A DNA stretch of 64,000 nt from Mycobacterium sp. Root265. Its GTDB lineage: Bacteria > Actinomycetota > Actinomycetes > Mycobacteriales > Mycobacteriaceae. The stretch covers positions 1-64,000 of the forward strand of contig NZ_LMJA01000005.1 in assembly GCF_001428895.1 (NCBI RefSeq), read 5' to 3'. Position 1 is the stretch's first letter; each line of letters opens with the position of its first letter. A program made the position numbers and the translations under genes. The notes beneath the pieces were generated by a model. The model was not told the origin of the DNA, searched no databases, and was given only the letters and a program-made list of their open reading frames with translations. Shown piece after piece: positions 44,971 through 54,539 of this stretch.

Positions 44971-46188
44971 TCAGCTGAACGGGGTGCGTTCGTCGAGCCT
45001 GCGCGACGCCAGGCCGGCCGTCCGCCAGACCCGGGCGATCCAGTCCTCGTCCTCCTCGGTGACCAGATTGCCCATCATCCGCACCGCCACCGTCATCAGG
45101 AAGTGCGAGCGCATCGCCACCGGGCCCGCCGCGGGCAGAAATCGCGGCAACGTGAGCAGCAGCGCCAGCCGTCGGGCCGCGGAGAACCCGCGCGCATAGT
45201 GCTCGGTCAGCACCGACGGCCACGCCGTGGTCAGATCGCCGGATCCCAGCAGTTGCGCGGCCAGTCGCCCGGTTTCCAGGCCGTAGTCGATGCCCTCGCC
45301 GTTGAGCGGATTGACGCACGCCGCGGCATCGCCGATCAGCATCCAGTTCGGCCCGGCCACCCCGGACACCGCGCCCCCCATCGGCAGCAGAGCCGACAGC
45401 CCGGCCCGTGGTTCGCCCTCGAAACCCCACTCCTCGCGCCGCAGATCGCAGTAGTAGGACATCAACGGTCGCAGGGCGGCATCCGACGGCCGCTTCGCCG
45501 TGGCCAGCGCCCCGACGCCGACGTTCACCTCGCCGTTGCCCAACGGGAAGATCCAGCCGTAGCCGGGGAGCACTTTGCCCTCCGGGGAACGCAATTCGAG
45601 GTGTGAGGTGATCCAGGGCTCGTTGGCGCGTGGGGTCGCGATGTATCCGCGGACCGCCACGCCGTACACCGTCTCCTGATGCCAGGTGCGGCCGAGCGTG
45701 CGCCCCAGTGTGGAGCGGGCGCCGTCGGCCACTATCAGCTCACCCACGCCGATCTCCGAGCCGTCGTCGAGGATCAGCTCCGAGACCCGTCCGGTTGAAT
45801 CATGGCGCACATCAACCACTTTGACGCCGAGCATCATCTTTGCGCCGTCATCGGCGGCGACCATCCGGATCCGGTCGTCGAGCTCGGTGCGTGGGACCGC
45901 GCTGCTGGTCGGGGGGAATGAGGGGCCGGGCCACCGGATCTCCACGTCGGCCCCGAACCCGGACATTCGCAGCCCGTGATGGCTGATCCGGCCGCCCAGC
46001 CAGTCACCGAGGCCGAGGCGCTGCAGCTCCGAGATCGCCCGCGGGGTCAGCCCGTCACCGCAGGCCTTGTCCCTGGGGAACTGCGCGGAGTCGATGACAA
46101 GCACGTCGCGGCCCGCCCGGGCCGCCCACGCGGCCGCGGAGGAACCGGCGGGCCCGGCCCCCACGACAACCACATCGGCCTTGATCAT
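44971..46188 (-). CDS. menJ: Menaquinone reductase MenJ (geranylgeranyl-reductase family)
   Basis: 405 residues. FAD motifs are GAGPAGSSAAAWAARAGRDV near 9-28, CGDGLTPRA near 43, and GDAAACVNPLNGEGIDYGLE near 289-308. In M. tuberculosis MenJ (Rv0561c) saturates one double bond of the menaquinone side chain, giving MK-9(II-H2). It is divergent from grcC1, which makes prenyl chains, and convergent with the TetR gene at a 4-base gap. Confidence 0.9.
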   Translation of the reverse strand: MIKADVVVVGAGPAGSSAAAWAARAGRDVLVIDSAQFPRDKACGDGLTPRAISELQRLGLGDWLGGRISHHGLRMSGFGADVEIRWPGPSFPPTSSAVPRTELDDRIRMVAADDGAKMMLGVKVVDVRHDSTGRVSELILDDGSEIGVGELIVADGARSTLGRTLGRTWHQETVYGVAVRGYIATPRANEPWITSHLELRSPEGKVLPGYGWIFPLGNGEVNVGVGALATAKRPSDAALRPLMSYYCDLRREEWGFEGEPRAGLSALLPMGGAVSGVAGPNWMLIGDAAACVNPLNGEGIDYGLETGRLAAQLLGSGDLTTAWPSVLTEHYARGFSAARRLALLLTLPRFLPAAGPVAMRSHFLMTVAVRMMGNLVTEEDEDWIARVWRTAGLASRRLDERTPFS

Positions 46189-46253
46189 CCCCGCGTCGCT
46201 CCGCTCTGCCCGCCGTGTTCATCCACCGAGTACCTCCACAGTATGTTGGACGC

Positions 46254-47261
46254 ATGAGGACACCGGCGAGCGTGGTGGCGGGGGTGGACTTCGGGAATCC
46301 CGAATTCGCCGCGCAGGTACGCGACGGAGTGGCGCGCGTCGAAGATCTGATGGCCACCGAGCTGGGTAAGGCGGATGAGCTGATGGCCGAGGCCGTCCAG
46401 CATCTGTTCCAGGCGGGCGGCAAGCGGTTCCGGCCGCTGTTCACCGTGCTGTCGGGGTCGCTGGGGCCACGTCCCGAGGACGACGACGTCACCATCGCCG
46501 GCGCCGTGATCGAGCTGGTCCACCTGGCCACGCTCTATCACGACGATGTGATGGACGAGGCCCAGGTGCGCCGCGGCGCGGACAGCGCCAACGCGCGCTG
46601 GGGCAACAACATCGCCATCCTGGCCGGCGACTACCTGTTCGCGACCGCCTCCCGGCTGGTGTCCCGGCTCGGACCGGACGCGGTGCGGGTGATTGCGGAC
46701 ACATTTGCCCAGCTGGTGACCGGTCAGATGCGCGAGACCCGGGGCGCTGCCGGCGGCACCGACGAGATCGAGCACTACCTCAAGGTGGTCTACGAGAAGA
46801 CGGCCTGCCTGATCTCGGCATCGGGCCGTTTCGGTGCCACCTTCTCCGGTGCCGGCGAGGATCAGATCGAGCGGTTGTCCCGTCTCGGCGGCATCGTCGG
46901 CACGGCGTTCCAGATCTCCGACGACATCATCGACATCGACAGCGATCCCGACGAGTCCGGCAAGGTGCCGGGCACTGACCTGCGCGAAGGCGTGCACACC
47001 CTGCCGGTGCTGTACGCGCTGCGGGAGTCCGGCCCGGACGCCGAGCGGCTGCGGGTGCTGCTGGCCAAGCCGCTGGAGGACGACGACCTGGTCGCCGAGG
47101 CGCTGACGCTGCTGCGCCGGTCCCCGGGCATGGCGCGCGCCAAGGAAACCGTCCGCGAATACGCGGTGCGGGCGCGCGAGGAACTGGACAATCTGCCCGC
47201 GGGTCCCGGGCGCGATGCGCTGGCCACCCTGGTGGATTACACCGTCAACCGGCACGGGTAG
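46254..47261 (+). CDS. grcC1: Polyprenyl diphosphate synthase GrcC1-like
   Basis: 335 residues from ATG 46254. The first Asp-rich motif is [14 protein letters not shown] (DDVMD) and the second is [11 protein letters not shown], with the GGKRFRPL substrate motif before them. It makes a long all-trans prenyl diphosphate, most likely the nonaprenyl tail for menaquinone, given menJ, menG, menC and menD nearby. The order menJ-grcC1-htpX matches Rv0561c-Rv0563. Confidence 0.9.
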   Translation: MRTPASVVAGVDFGNPEFAAQVRDGVARVEDLMATELGKADELMAEAVQHLFQAGGKRFRPLFTVLSGSLGPRPEDDDVTIAGAVIELVHLATLYHDDVMDEAQVRRGADSANARWGNNIAILAGDYLFATASRLVSRLGPDAVRVIADTFAQLVTGQMRETRGAAGGTDEIEHYLKVVYEKTACLISASGRFGATFSGAGEDQIERLSRLGGIVGTAFQISDDIIDIDSDPDESGKVPGTDLREGVHTLPVLYALRESGPDAERLRVLLAKPLEDDDLVAEALTLLRRSPGMARAKETVREYAVRAREELDNLPAGPGRDALATLVDYTVNRHG

Positions 47262-47322
47262 CAGGAACCTACGGGGGTCGACCGGCGTTACATCAGCGAA
47301 GACTTTCGTAGGAGGAACTCTG

Positions 47323-48204
47323 ATGACCTGGCATCCTCATGCCAACCGGATGAAGACCTTCGTGCTGCTCGTCGGCATGTCAGCGCTGATCGTGTTCATC
47401 GGTTCGCTGTTCGGGAACCCGTCCATCCTGTGGCTGTCGGTGCTGTTCGCCGTCGGCATGAACGCGTACGTCTACTTCAACAGCGACAAGATGGCGCTGC
47501 GGGCGATGCACGCCCAGCCCGTCAACGAGATGCAGGCGCCGGCGATGTACCGGATCGTCCGCGAACTCGCGACCACCGCCCGCCAGCCCATGCCGCGGCT
47601 GTACATCAGCGACACCGCCGCCCCCAACGCGTTCGCCACCGGCCGCAACCCGCGCAACGCCGCGGTGTGCTGCACCACCGGAATCCTGCAGATCCTCGAC
47701 GAGCGGGAACTGCGTGCGGTGCTGGGCCACGAACTGTCCCATGTGTACAACCGCGACATCCTGATCTCGTGCGTGGCCGGCGCGCTCGCCTCGGTCATCA
47801 CCGCGCTGGCCAACATCGCCGTGTTCGCCTCGATGTTCGGTGGTAACCGCGAGGGCGGCGCGAATCCCTTTGCCTTGCTGTTGGTTTCACTGCTTGGCCC
47901 GATCGCGGCCACCGTGGTCAAGCTGGCGGTGTCGCGGTCGCGGGAGTACCAGGCCGACCAGTCCGGTGCGGAACTGACCGGCGATCCGCTGGCCCTGGCC
48001 AACGCGCTGCGCAAGATCGCCTACGGGGTGCAGGCGGCGCCGCTGCCACCCGAGCCGCAACTGGCCGATCAGGCGCACCTGATGATCGCGAACCCGTTCC
48101 GGGCGGGGGAGAAGATCGGCAAGCTGTTCTCCACCCACCCGCCCATGGAGGACCGGATCGCGCGACTGGAGGCGATGGCGGGTCGCGGGCCGGGTCAGTA
48201 CTGA
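47323..48204 (+). CDS. htpX: Membrane metalloprotease HtpX
   Basis: 293 residues from ATG 47323 with the ribosome site AGGAGGAAC. Two N-terminal membrane helices (about 12-52) precede the zinc site H136-E-L-S-H140, and two more hydrophobic segments lie near 150-200. The downstream Glu is in [13 protein letters not shown]. HtpX degrades misfolded membrane proteins. Position and length match Rv0563. Confidence 0.92.
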   Translation: MTWHPHANRMKTFVLLVGMSALIVFIGSLFGNPSILWLSVLFAVGMNAYVYFNSDKMALRAMHAQPVNEMQAPAMYRIVRELATTARQPMPRLYISDTAAPNAFATGRNPRNAAVCCTTGILQILDERELRAVLGHELSHVYNRDILISCVAGALASVITALANIAVFASMFGGNREGGANPFALLLVSLLGPIAATVVKLAVSRSREYQADQSGAELTGDPLALANALRKIAYGVQAAPLPPEPQLADQAHLMIANPFRAGEKIGKLFSTHPPMEDRIARLEAMAGRGPGQY

Positions 48205-48277
48205 CCCAGCTCGCCGGCCGCGGCCCCGGCGGTCAGCAAACGTGGCCCGACGTGCACGGACAGGCTAGTGTGTCGCC

Positions 48278-48814
48278 ATGCGTATGCGAGGTCTGCTCTT
48301 CGTCATGGCGGCGGCCGCCGCTGTGAGCGCCCCGGCGATCGCGGGTGCCGAACCGGCTCCGCCGCCCCCACCGCCGCCCGGCCCGAACATCAACGCCTGG
48401 GAGCTGGTGAAGCCCTCCGCGTACGCGGTCAACGACGGCAGCCTGTACGCCTTCACCGTGCCCGGTGACATCACCTGTGTGCTGAGTCGCGGCACCGGCG
48501 GCTACGGCTGCAGCGGGCCGTTCCCGGCCGCCCCCAACGGCGCCAACGTGGTCACCGGTGGTCAGGTCGGCGCGCCCGGTTTCGCCAACGCGGCCAATCC
48601 CATCTACGTCGGCGACCAGCCGGCCCAGCCGTTGCCCGCGAACACCCGCATCGGCTTCCGGAATGTCAGCTGCGGCACCGACGGTGTGCTCACCTCATGC
48701 CAGAACTCGTTCGACCAGTCCGGTTTCGTGATCGGCCCGGCCGGCAGCTACGTCCTCAATCCGAGCAACCCGCTGCTGGACCGTCCCGAGGGCACCAACC
48801 CGTACTTCAACTGA
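48278..48814 (+). CDS. Secreted mycobacterial protein, unknown function
   Basis: 178 residues. A signal peptide (MRMRGLLFVMAAAAAVSAPA, ending near GAEP) is followed by a Pro-rich linker and a small domain with four Cys (DITCVLS, GYGCSG, VSCGT, TSCQNS), probably two disulfides. ATG 48284 is an alternative start. I recognise the general type of mycobacterial exported protein but no function. It lies between htpX and gpsA, convergent with the latter. Confidence 0.8.
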   Translation: MRMRGLLFVMAAAAAVSAPAIAGAEPAPPPPPPPGPNINAWELVKPSAYAVNDGSLYAFTVPGDITCVLSRGTGGYGCSGPFPAAPNGANVVTGGQVGAPGFANAANPIYVGDQPAQPLPANTRIGFRNVSCGTDGVLTSCQNSFDQSGFVIGPAGSYVLNPSNPLLDRPEGTNPYFN

Positions 48815-48821
48815 CGGAACG

Positions 48822-49847
48822 CTAGAAGCCCGAGCCGTGCACCTCATGGCCGGGCTTCTCCAGCATCAGTCCACGGTAGGCGTCCTCGACGGTGCAGCCG
48901 CGGTTGATCACCCCGTCGACCTCGCGGGCGATCGGCATCGAAATCCCGTACTGCTCGCCGAAATCCGCGATCACCGACGATGCCTTCACACCCTCGGCCA
49001 CCTGGTTCATCGCCGCGATGATCTCCTCGACGGTCTTGCCCGACCCGAGTTGTTCGCCGACGTGCCGGTTCCGGCTGCGCTGTGAGGTACAGGTGACGAT
49101 CAGGTCGCCGATCCCGGCCAGCCCGCCGAAGGTGTCGCGATGCCCGCCCATGGCCACGCCGAGCTTGGACATCTCGGCCACCGCGCGGGCCATCACCATG
49201 GCCCGGGTGTTCTCCCCGATGCCCAGCGAGTAACCCATCCCGACCGCGATCGCGTACACGTTCTTGAGCGCTCCGGCCATCTCGACGCCCACCACGTCGT
49301 CGGAGGTGTACGTGCGGAACCTCCTGGTGCGGAACAGATCCGCCAGATTGGCGGCCAGATGCTGGTCGGGCATCGCGAGCACGGCGGCGGCAGCGTAACC
49401 CTCGGCGACCTCGCGGGCGATGTTCGGTCCGGCCAGGATCCCGGCCGGATGCCCGGGCAGCACCTCGTCGACGATCTGGCTCATCCGCAGATTGGTGCCC
49501 TGCTCCAGACCCTTCACCAGCGAAACCACCGGAACCCACGGCCGCAGCTCTCGAGCGAGTTCCTCCAGCACACCGCGGAACCCGTGCGAGGGAACGCCCA
49601 TCACGATGACATCGGCACTCTGGGCGGCCTCGGAGAAATCGGTGGTGGCGCGCAGGGCGTCCGGCAGTGCCACCTCCTCACCGAGATAGCGCGAGTTGCG
49701 GTGGTTGTCGTTGATGTCCTTGGCGGTGTCCTCCGATCGCACCCATTGCAGCGTCGGCGTGCGCCGCGCACAGATGGTGGCGACGGTGGTGCCCCAGGAC
49801 CCTCCGCCCAGGACGACGACGTGGGGTTCGCGTTGTGCAGGTGCCAT
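48822..49847 (-). CDS. gpsA: NAD(P)H-dependent glycerol-3-phosphate dehydrogenase
   Basis: 341 residues from the ATG at 49847, equal in length to M. tuberculosis GpdA1 (Rv0564c). The Rossmann motif VVLGGGSWGTT is at 9-19, LAGPNIAREVAEGYAAA follows, and the catalytic Lys is in MAGALKNVYAIAVGMGYSLG. It makes sn-glycerol-3-phosphate for phospholipids. The divergent 377-bp gap on its upstream side leads to the mce operon. Confidence 0.93.
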   Translation of the reverse strand: MAPAQREPHVVVLGGGSWGTTVATICARRTPTLQWVRSEDTAKDINDNHRNSRYLGEEVALPDALRATTDFSEAAQSADVIVMGVPSHGFRGVLEELARELRPWVPVVSLVKGLEQGTNLRMSQIVDEVLPGHPAGILAGPNIAREVAEGYAAAAVLAMPDQHLAANLADLFRTRRFRTYTSDDVVGVEMAGALKNVYAIAVGMGYSLGIGENTRAMVMARAVAEMSKLGVAMGGHRDTFGGLAGIGDLIVTCTSQRSRNRHVGEQLGSGKTVEEIIAAMNQVAEGVKASSVIADFGEQYGISMPIAREVDGVINRGCTVEDAYRGLMLEKPGHEVHGSGF

Positions 49848-50224
49848 CCGGTCAGCGTATTGCCGCGACCGGGCCGGTGACCGCAAGTTGCTGAACTGGC
49901 TCGGATGCCGCAGGTGTGCCGCGCGATGTGCGCGGACCCGAAGACCTGTTGACCGCCCCTCTCCGCGGAATGACCTGGTCCGAATAAGTTAATGAGACAT
50001 ACCGCCTGTTGCGGGCGGAACGAAATGCCCCCGTCGGCGCACTTCGTGCAGGTTGGGCTTCTCCAGGTTCGGGGTTCGCTGCGGGTGCTACGCTGCACCC
50101 GCCAAATATGTGAATGAGAATTCTCAAAACGTTGACGCCGATCGAACCGCGGCGATACCGTGCCAAGCATTGCGAGTGATCGGGCCCGGGGGCGGTCGGG
50201 GCTCGGTACCGGGAGGGAAGCGCT
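49848..50224. promoter_or_regulatory. 377-bp divergent gap upstream of gpsA and the mce operon
   Basis: No gene is visible here. It contains a perfect 12-bp palindrome TGAGAATTCTCA (50115-50126), 99 bases before the mce operon start, and a TTGACC hexamer at 49949-49954. The strong GGGAGGGAAG ribosome site for the first mce gene is at the right end. The palindrome is the best operator candidate for the mce operon. Confidence 0.5.
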
Positions 50225-51088
50225 TTGCCCATTCAGCGCACGTCCGATGGGGCCGGACGGGGTGACGGCCTCCGGGCCATCGAGCACTGGGGCGCCGGCT
50301 ACGTCCAGCGCCACCCGATCGCCTCGCTGCGCACCGTCGGTGATCAGTTCGTCCTCGGCGTCCGTACCCTCCAGCATCTGTTCATCGATCTGTTCACCGG
50401 GCAGTTCCAATGGCAGGAATTCATCAGGCAGGGCGCGTTCATGGCCGGCACGGCGGTGATCCCCACCGTGCTGGTGGCACTGCCGATCGGCGTCACGCTC
50501 TCCATTCAGTTCGCGCTGCTGGCCGGGCAGGTCGGCGCGACCTCGCTGGCCGGCGCGGCCAGCGGACTGGCCGTCATCCGTCAGGCGGCATCACTGACCG
50601 CTGCGGTGCTGATGGCGGCCGCGGTGGGTTCGGCGATCACCGCCGACCTCGGCTCGCGGACCATGCGTGAGGAAACCGATGCGATGGAAGTCATGGGAGT
50701 CTCGGTGATCCGGCGACTGGTGGTGCCGCGATTCGCCGCCGCCGTCATGATCGGCGTGGCGCTCACCGGCGTCGTGTGCTTCGTGGGCTTCCTGGCCAGC
50801 TTCCTGTTCAACGTGTACTTCCAGAACGGCGCGCCGGGGAGCTTCGTGGCGACCTTCGCCTCCTTCGCTACCACCGGTGACATGGTCATCGCCCTGGTGA
50901 AAGCGGTGATCTTCGGTGCCATCGTGGCCGTCGTCTCGTGTCAGAAGGGGCTGTCCACGGCGGGCGGGCCGACCGGCGTGGCCAACTCGGTGAACGCGGC
51001 GGTGGTCGAATCGATCCTGCTGCTCATGGTGGTCAATGTCGCGGTGAGCCAGCTCTACATCATGTTGTTCCCGAGGGTGGGGCTGTGA
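50225..51088 (+). CDS. yrbEA: YrbE-type Mce permease A (MlaE family)
   Basis: 287 residues from a TTG start chosen because GGGAGGGAAG ends 3 bases upstream. About five to six membrane helices of the MlaE/permease type, with the EEXD-like conserved segment REETDAMEVMGVSVIRRLVVPR. With its partner it forms the inner-membrane pore of an Mce lipid or steroid importer powered by an MceG ATPase encoded elsewhere. It overlaps the next gene by 4 bases. Confidence 0.92.
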   Translation: MPIQRTSDGAGRGDGLRAIEHWGAGYVQRHPIASLRTVGDQFVLGVRTLQHLFIDLFTGQFQWQEFIRQGAFMAGTAVIPTVLVALPIGVTLSIQFALLAGQVGATSLAGAASGLAVIRQAASLTAAVLMAAAVGSAITADLGSRTMREETDAMEVMGVSVIRRLVVPRFAAAVMIGVALTGVVCFVGFLASFLFNVYFQNGAPGSFVATFASFATTGDMVIALVKAVIFGAIVAVVSCQKGLSTAGGPTGVANSVNAAVVESILLLMVVNVAVSQLYIMLFPRVGL

Positions 51089-51930
51089 CGGCCTCGACGT
51101 TCGCGGGCTCGTGGACCCGAGGTCTGCGGCGCAGCGCCGTGCCGGTGATCCGGATCGGGCACATGCTGGTGTTCTTCGTACGGGCAGTGGCCGGCGTCCC
51201 GGTGGCACTGCGGCACTACCGCGGTGAATTCGTCCGGTTGCTCTCCGATATCGCCTGGGGCAACGGGTCTCTGGTGGTCGGCGGCGGCACCGCCGGGGTG
51301 GCGGTGGTGCTGGGCATCACCGTCGGTGCGCTGGTCGGCATCGAGGGCTACAACTTCCTGGATCTGCTGGGACTGGGCCCGGCCACCGGCATCATTTCCT
51401 CACTGGTGAACACCCGCGAGCTGGCGCCGATCGCCGCCTCGCTGGCCTTCGCGACGCAGGCCGGCTGCCGCTTCACCGCGCAACTGGGCTCGATGCGCAT
51501 CGCCGAAGAGGTCGACGCGTTGGACGCCCTGGCGATCCGGCCGATCCCGTATCTGGTGACCACCCGCCTGATGGCCTCGGTCATCGCGGTGATACCGCTC
51601 TATGTCGTGGTTCTGGCGGTCAGCTACCTGACCACCCAGGTGGTGGTCTATCTGATCAGCGGCGGATCGACCGGCTCCTATCTGCATTACTTCAGCCTGA
51701 TGTTGTCGGGTCAGGACATCCTGTACTCGGTGCTCAAGACCGTCATCTTCGTGTGGATCGCCTCAACCGTGCAGTGCTACTACGGTTTCTACGCCTCGGG
51801 CGGTCCGGTCGGCGTGGGTGTCGCCGCGGGCCACGCCATGCGGGCCAGTATCACCGTGGTGATCATCGTCAACATGCTGCTCACCATGGCGCTGTGGACG
51901 GTCGACTCCGGCGCCAGGTTCGGCGGGTAG
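51085..51930 (+). CDS. yrbEB: YrbE-type Mce permease B (MlaE family)
   Basis: 281 residues from GTG 51085, overlapping the yrbEA stop (GTGA). The conserved coupling segment is AEEVDALDALAIRPIPYLVTTR. It is the second permease subunit of the Mce importer. Its TAG is followed directly by the mceA ATG with no gap. Confidence 0.92.
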   Translation: MTASTFAGSWTRGLRRSAVPVIRIGHMLVFFVRAVAGVPVALRHYRGEFVRLLSDIAWGNGSLVVGGGTAGVAVVLGITVGALVGIEGYNFLDLLGLGPATGIISSLVNTRELAPIAASLAFATQAGCRFTAQLGSMRIAEEVDALDALAIRPIPYLVTTRLMASVIAVIPLYVVVLAVSYLTTQVVVYLISGGSTGSYLHYFSLMLSGQDILYSVLKTVIFVWIASTVQCYYGFYASGGPVGVGVAAGHAMRASITVVIIVNMLLTMALWTVDSGARFGG

Positions 51931-53487
51931 ATGCCGAACTCGATCGAAACCGACGGACGCGGCCTCTCGGACCGTCAGCTGCTGGCCACGGGGACCGCGA
52001 TTCTGGTTGTCGCGGCTCTGGTTTCGGGACTGCTGTTGATCAAGGCCACCGGGCGCCTGGATGCCCGGGTTCCGGTGGTGGCCGCCCTGATCAATGTCGG
52101 TGACGGCCTGCCGCAGCGCTCCGACGTGAAGTACCACGGGGTCCTGGTCGGCATGGTCGACGATGTCACCCCGGCGGCCAACGGTGATCCGAACTTCGTG
52201 CGTATCGACCTCAAACCCGAGTATGCGGCCTCGATCCCCGACACGGTGACCGCCCGGGTGGTGCCCAGCAACGTCTTCGCGGTGTCCTCGGTGCAGCTCG
52301 TCGACCGTGGCCCCGGACCGGCGATCAACGCGGGTGCGACGATCCCCGAAGACACCGAGCTGCCGACGGTGTTGTTCCAGACCACGATCAGCAAGCTGCG
52401 CGATATCCTCGCCGCCACCGGCCGCGGCCGTGAGGACAAGACCATCGGCGTGCTGGCCGCCATCAACGCGGCCACCGAGCATCGGCGCTCCGAATTACTG
52501 GGCAGCGGAGCCCAATTGAATCGTCTGGTCGACCAGCTGGACGCGATCGTGGCCACCGAGCCGGGACCCTCGACGGTGTCGGCGTTGATCGACGCGACGA
52601 AGGGTCTGCAGAGCACGGCACCCGAACTGCTCGACGCGCTGCACGTCGCGGTGGCGCCGATGCAGACCCTGGTGGAGCAACGGGCACAGCTCACCTCGTT
52701 GATCAACGGGGGCGTCAACACCATGGGCACCACGCACACCGCGCTGAACAACCACGCCGACCGTCTGGTGCAGATCACTTCCGATCTCACCCCGGTGCTG
52801 GGCCAGCTCGCTGATACCGACCAGCACTGGGTGCCTGCCTTCGTGAAGCTGAACCAACTGTCGGACAAGTTCTTCGACCATGCGTGGATCCCCGAGCTGG
52901 ACACCGGCAACATGCGGGTGAACCTGTCGTTCACGCCCACCTACACCTACACCCGGGCGGATTGCCCGCAGTACGCCGGGCTCAAGGGGCCGAGCTGTTT
53001 CACCGGCCCGCTGGTGCCGACCCGTCCCGAGCTGCCGGATGTCCTGCTGCCGCAGAACTATCAGCCGCCCGCGGATCTGCAGCCGCCGGCCGGGACCGTG
53101 CTGGGGGCCAACGGCAACCTCACCGCGGTCGGGCCACCGCTGGTCGTGCCGAACCCCAGCCTGGCCGATCCGAACCCGCCGCTGCCGCCGTGGATGGCGC
53201 CATCGGCGCCGGTGCCCGGCACCGCCAACCCGGCGCTGGTGCCGACCCCACCGCCGCCGGTCCCGCTGTCGCCGCTGGCCCCGGTGGCACCCCGACCGGG
53301 GGACCCGCCGCCGCTCGCGGCCGAGGCCGCGCCCGCCTCGTTCGGCGGAAACGTGGGTCCGGTCGGCAGCCCGCAGGAGCGTGAGGTGCTCAGTGCCGCA
53401 ACCGGTCAACCCGCCACCACCGCAACCCAGCTGCTGCTGGGTCCGGTCGCGCGCGGCACCACCGTGTCAGTAGGGGGAGCCCGGTGA
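51931..53487 (+). CDS. mceA: MceA subunit
   Basis: 518 residues. An N-terminal membrane helix (about 12-36) precedes the MCE/MlaD domain (about 40-130, with RSDVKYHGVLVGMVDDV). A helical needle region and a Pro-rich, low-complexity tail from about 365 follow. MceA-F form a heterohexameric tube through the periplasm that carries lipids or sterols to the permease. The long Pro-rich tail may interact with the cell wall. The stop overlaps mceB. Confidence 0.92.
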   Translation: MPNSIETDGRGLSDRQLLATGTAILVVAALVSGLLLIKATGRLDARVPVVAALINVGDGLPQRSDVKYHGVLVGMVDDVTPAANGDPNFVRIDLKPEYAASIPDTVTARVVPSNVFAVSSVQLVDRGPGPAINAGATIPEDTELPTVLFQTTISKLRDILAATGRGREDKTIGVLAAINAATEHRRSELLGSGAQLNRLVDQLDAIVATEPGPSTVSALIDATKGLQSTAPELLDALHVAVAPMQTLVEQRAQLTSLINGGVNTMGTTHTALNNHADRLVQITSDLTPVLGQLADTDQHWVPAFVKLNQLSDKFFDHAWIPELDTGNMRVNLSFTPTYTYTRADCPQYAGLKGPSCFTGPLVPTRPELPDVLLPQNYQPPADLQPPAGTVLGANGNLTAVGPPLVVPNPSLADPNPPLPPWMAPSAPVPGTANPALVPTPPPPVPLSPLAPVAPRPGDPPPLAAEAAPASFGGNVGPVGSPQEREVLSAATGQPATTATQLLLGPVARGTTVSVGGAR

Positions 53488-54539
53488 AGTATCGCGGTGC
53501 GATGATCGGACTGTCACTGTTCATGGTGGTGGCTGTGACGTTGACCTGGCTGGTCTATGTCACGCTGCGCCGCGATGTCGCCGGTGACACCGTCGGCTAC
53601 ACCGCGGTGATCTCCGACGTGTTCGGGTTGCGCGAAGGCGATGACGTCCGGATGGCGGGTGTGCGGGTCGGCCGCGTCGAGAAGATCGAACTGCAGGGCG
53701 ATGCCGCGAAGGTGTCCTTTGTGGTGCAGAGCGATCAACAACTGCTCGGCAACACCGTCGCCTCGGTCACCTACCAGAACATCGTCGGTCAGCGGTATCT
53801 CGGCCTGTCCCTGGGCAACACGGGCGAGCCGGAGCCGCTGCCGCCGGGCAGTGAGATCCCGTTGGAGCGCACCGACCCGTCGTTCGACGTCGGCGCGCTG
53901 CTCAACGGGTACGAGCCACTGTTCAGTGTGCTCAACCCCACCGACGCCGACAACCTCACCAAGGGCGTCATCGAATCGTTGCAGGGTGACCGCGCCTCGG
54001 TCGTCACCCTCGTCGATGAGACTGCGCGACTGACCGATTCATTCGCCGGGCAGGACCAGCAACTCGGTGAGGTGATCACCGACCTCAACGTCGTGGTGGA
54101 CAACCTCGCCCAGCACAACGACAGCCTCGACGAGGTCATCACCCAGACCCAGGGGGTGGTGTCCACCTTCGATGCGCGCCGCCCCGAACTCGTCGACTCG
54201 ATGGGATCCATCACCAGCGTGGTACGCCAGCTGTCCACCATCGCCGACGAGGTCTACCCGTCGCTGAACGAACTCGTGGTCCGCGAGCCGGGCTTCGCTC
54301 AGCATCTGGTGGGCATCGAACCGCAGCTCGCCTTCACCGGCGCCAACCTGCCGTTGCTGCTCAAGGGCTTTGCGCGGATCACCAACGAGGGTGCCTACGC
54401 CAACTCCTACGCGTGCGACCTGAACGCCACCGGCTTCTTCCCGGGTCTCAACGACGTGACACCGATCATCGTCGACGCCGCGACCCCCGGCGAAGGGGCC
54501 CACTACACACCGAGGTGCAGGAACATGGCCAATGGCTGA
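53484..54539 (+). CDS. mceB: MceB subunit
   Basis: 351 residues from GTG 53484, overlapping mceA by 4 bases. One N-terminal membrane segment, then the MCE domain (VFGLREGDDVRMAGVRVGRVEKIEL) and a helical region with the conserved NEGAYANSYACDLN near the end. It is a component of the Mce tube. It overlaps mceC by 8 bases. Confidence 0.92.
   Translation: MKYRGAMIGLSLFMVVAVTLTWLVYVTLRRDVAGDTVGYTAVISDVFGLREGDDVRMAGVRVGRVEKIELQGDAAKVSFVVQSDQQLLGNTVASVTYQNIVGQRYLGLSLGNTGEPEPLPPGSEIPLERTDPSFDVGALLNGYEPLFSVLNPTDADNLTKGVIESLQGDRASVVTLVDETARLTDSFAGQDQQLGEVITDLNVVVDNLAQHNDSLDEVITQTQGVVSTFDARRPELVDSMGSITSVVRQLSTIADEVYPSLNELVVREPGFAQHLVGIEPQLAFTGANLPLLLKGFARITNEGAYANSYACDLNATGFFPGLNDVTPIIVDAATPGEGAHYTPRCRNMANG

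Noticed and set aside
50115-50126. TGAGAATTCTCA as a Zur, IdeR or KstR box
   Set aside because: It does not match the consensus of any of these as I know them; kept only as an unassigned palindrome.
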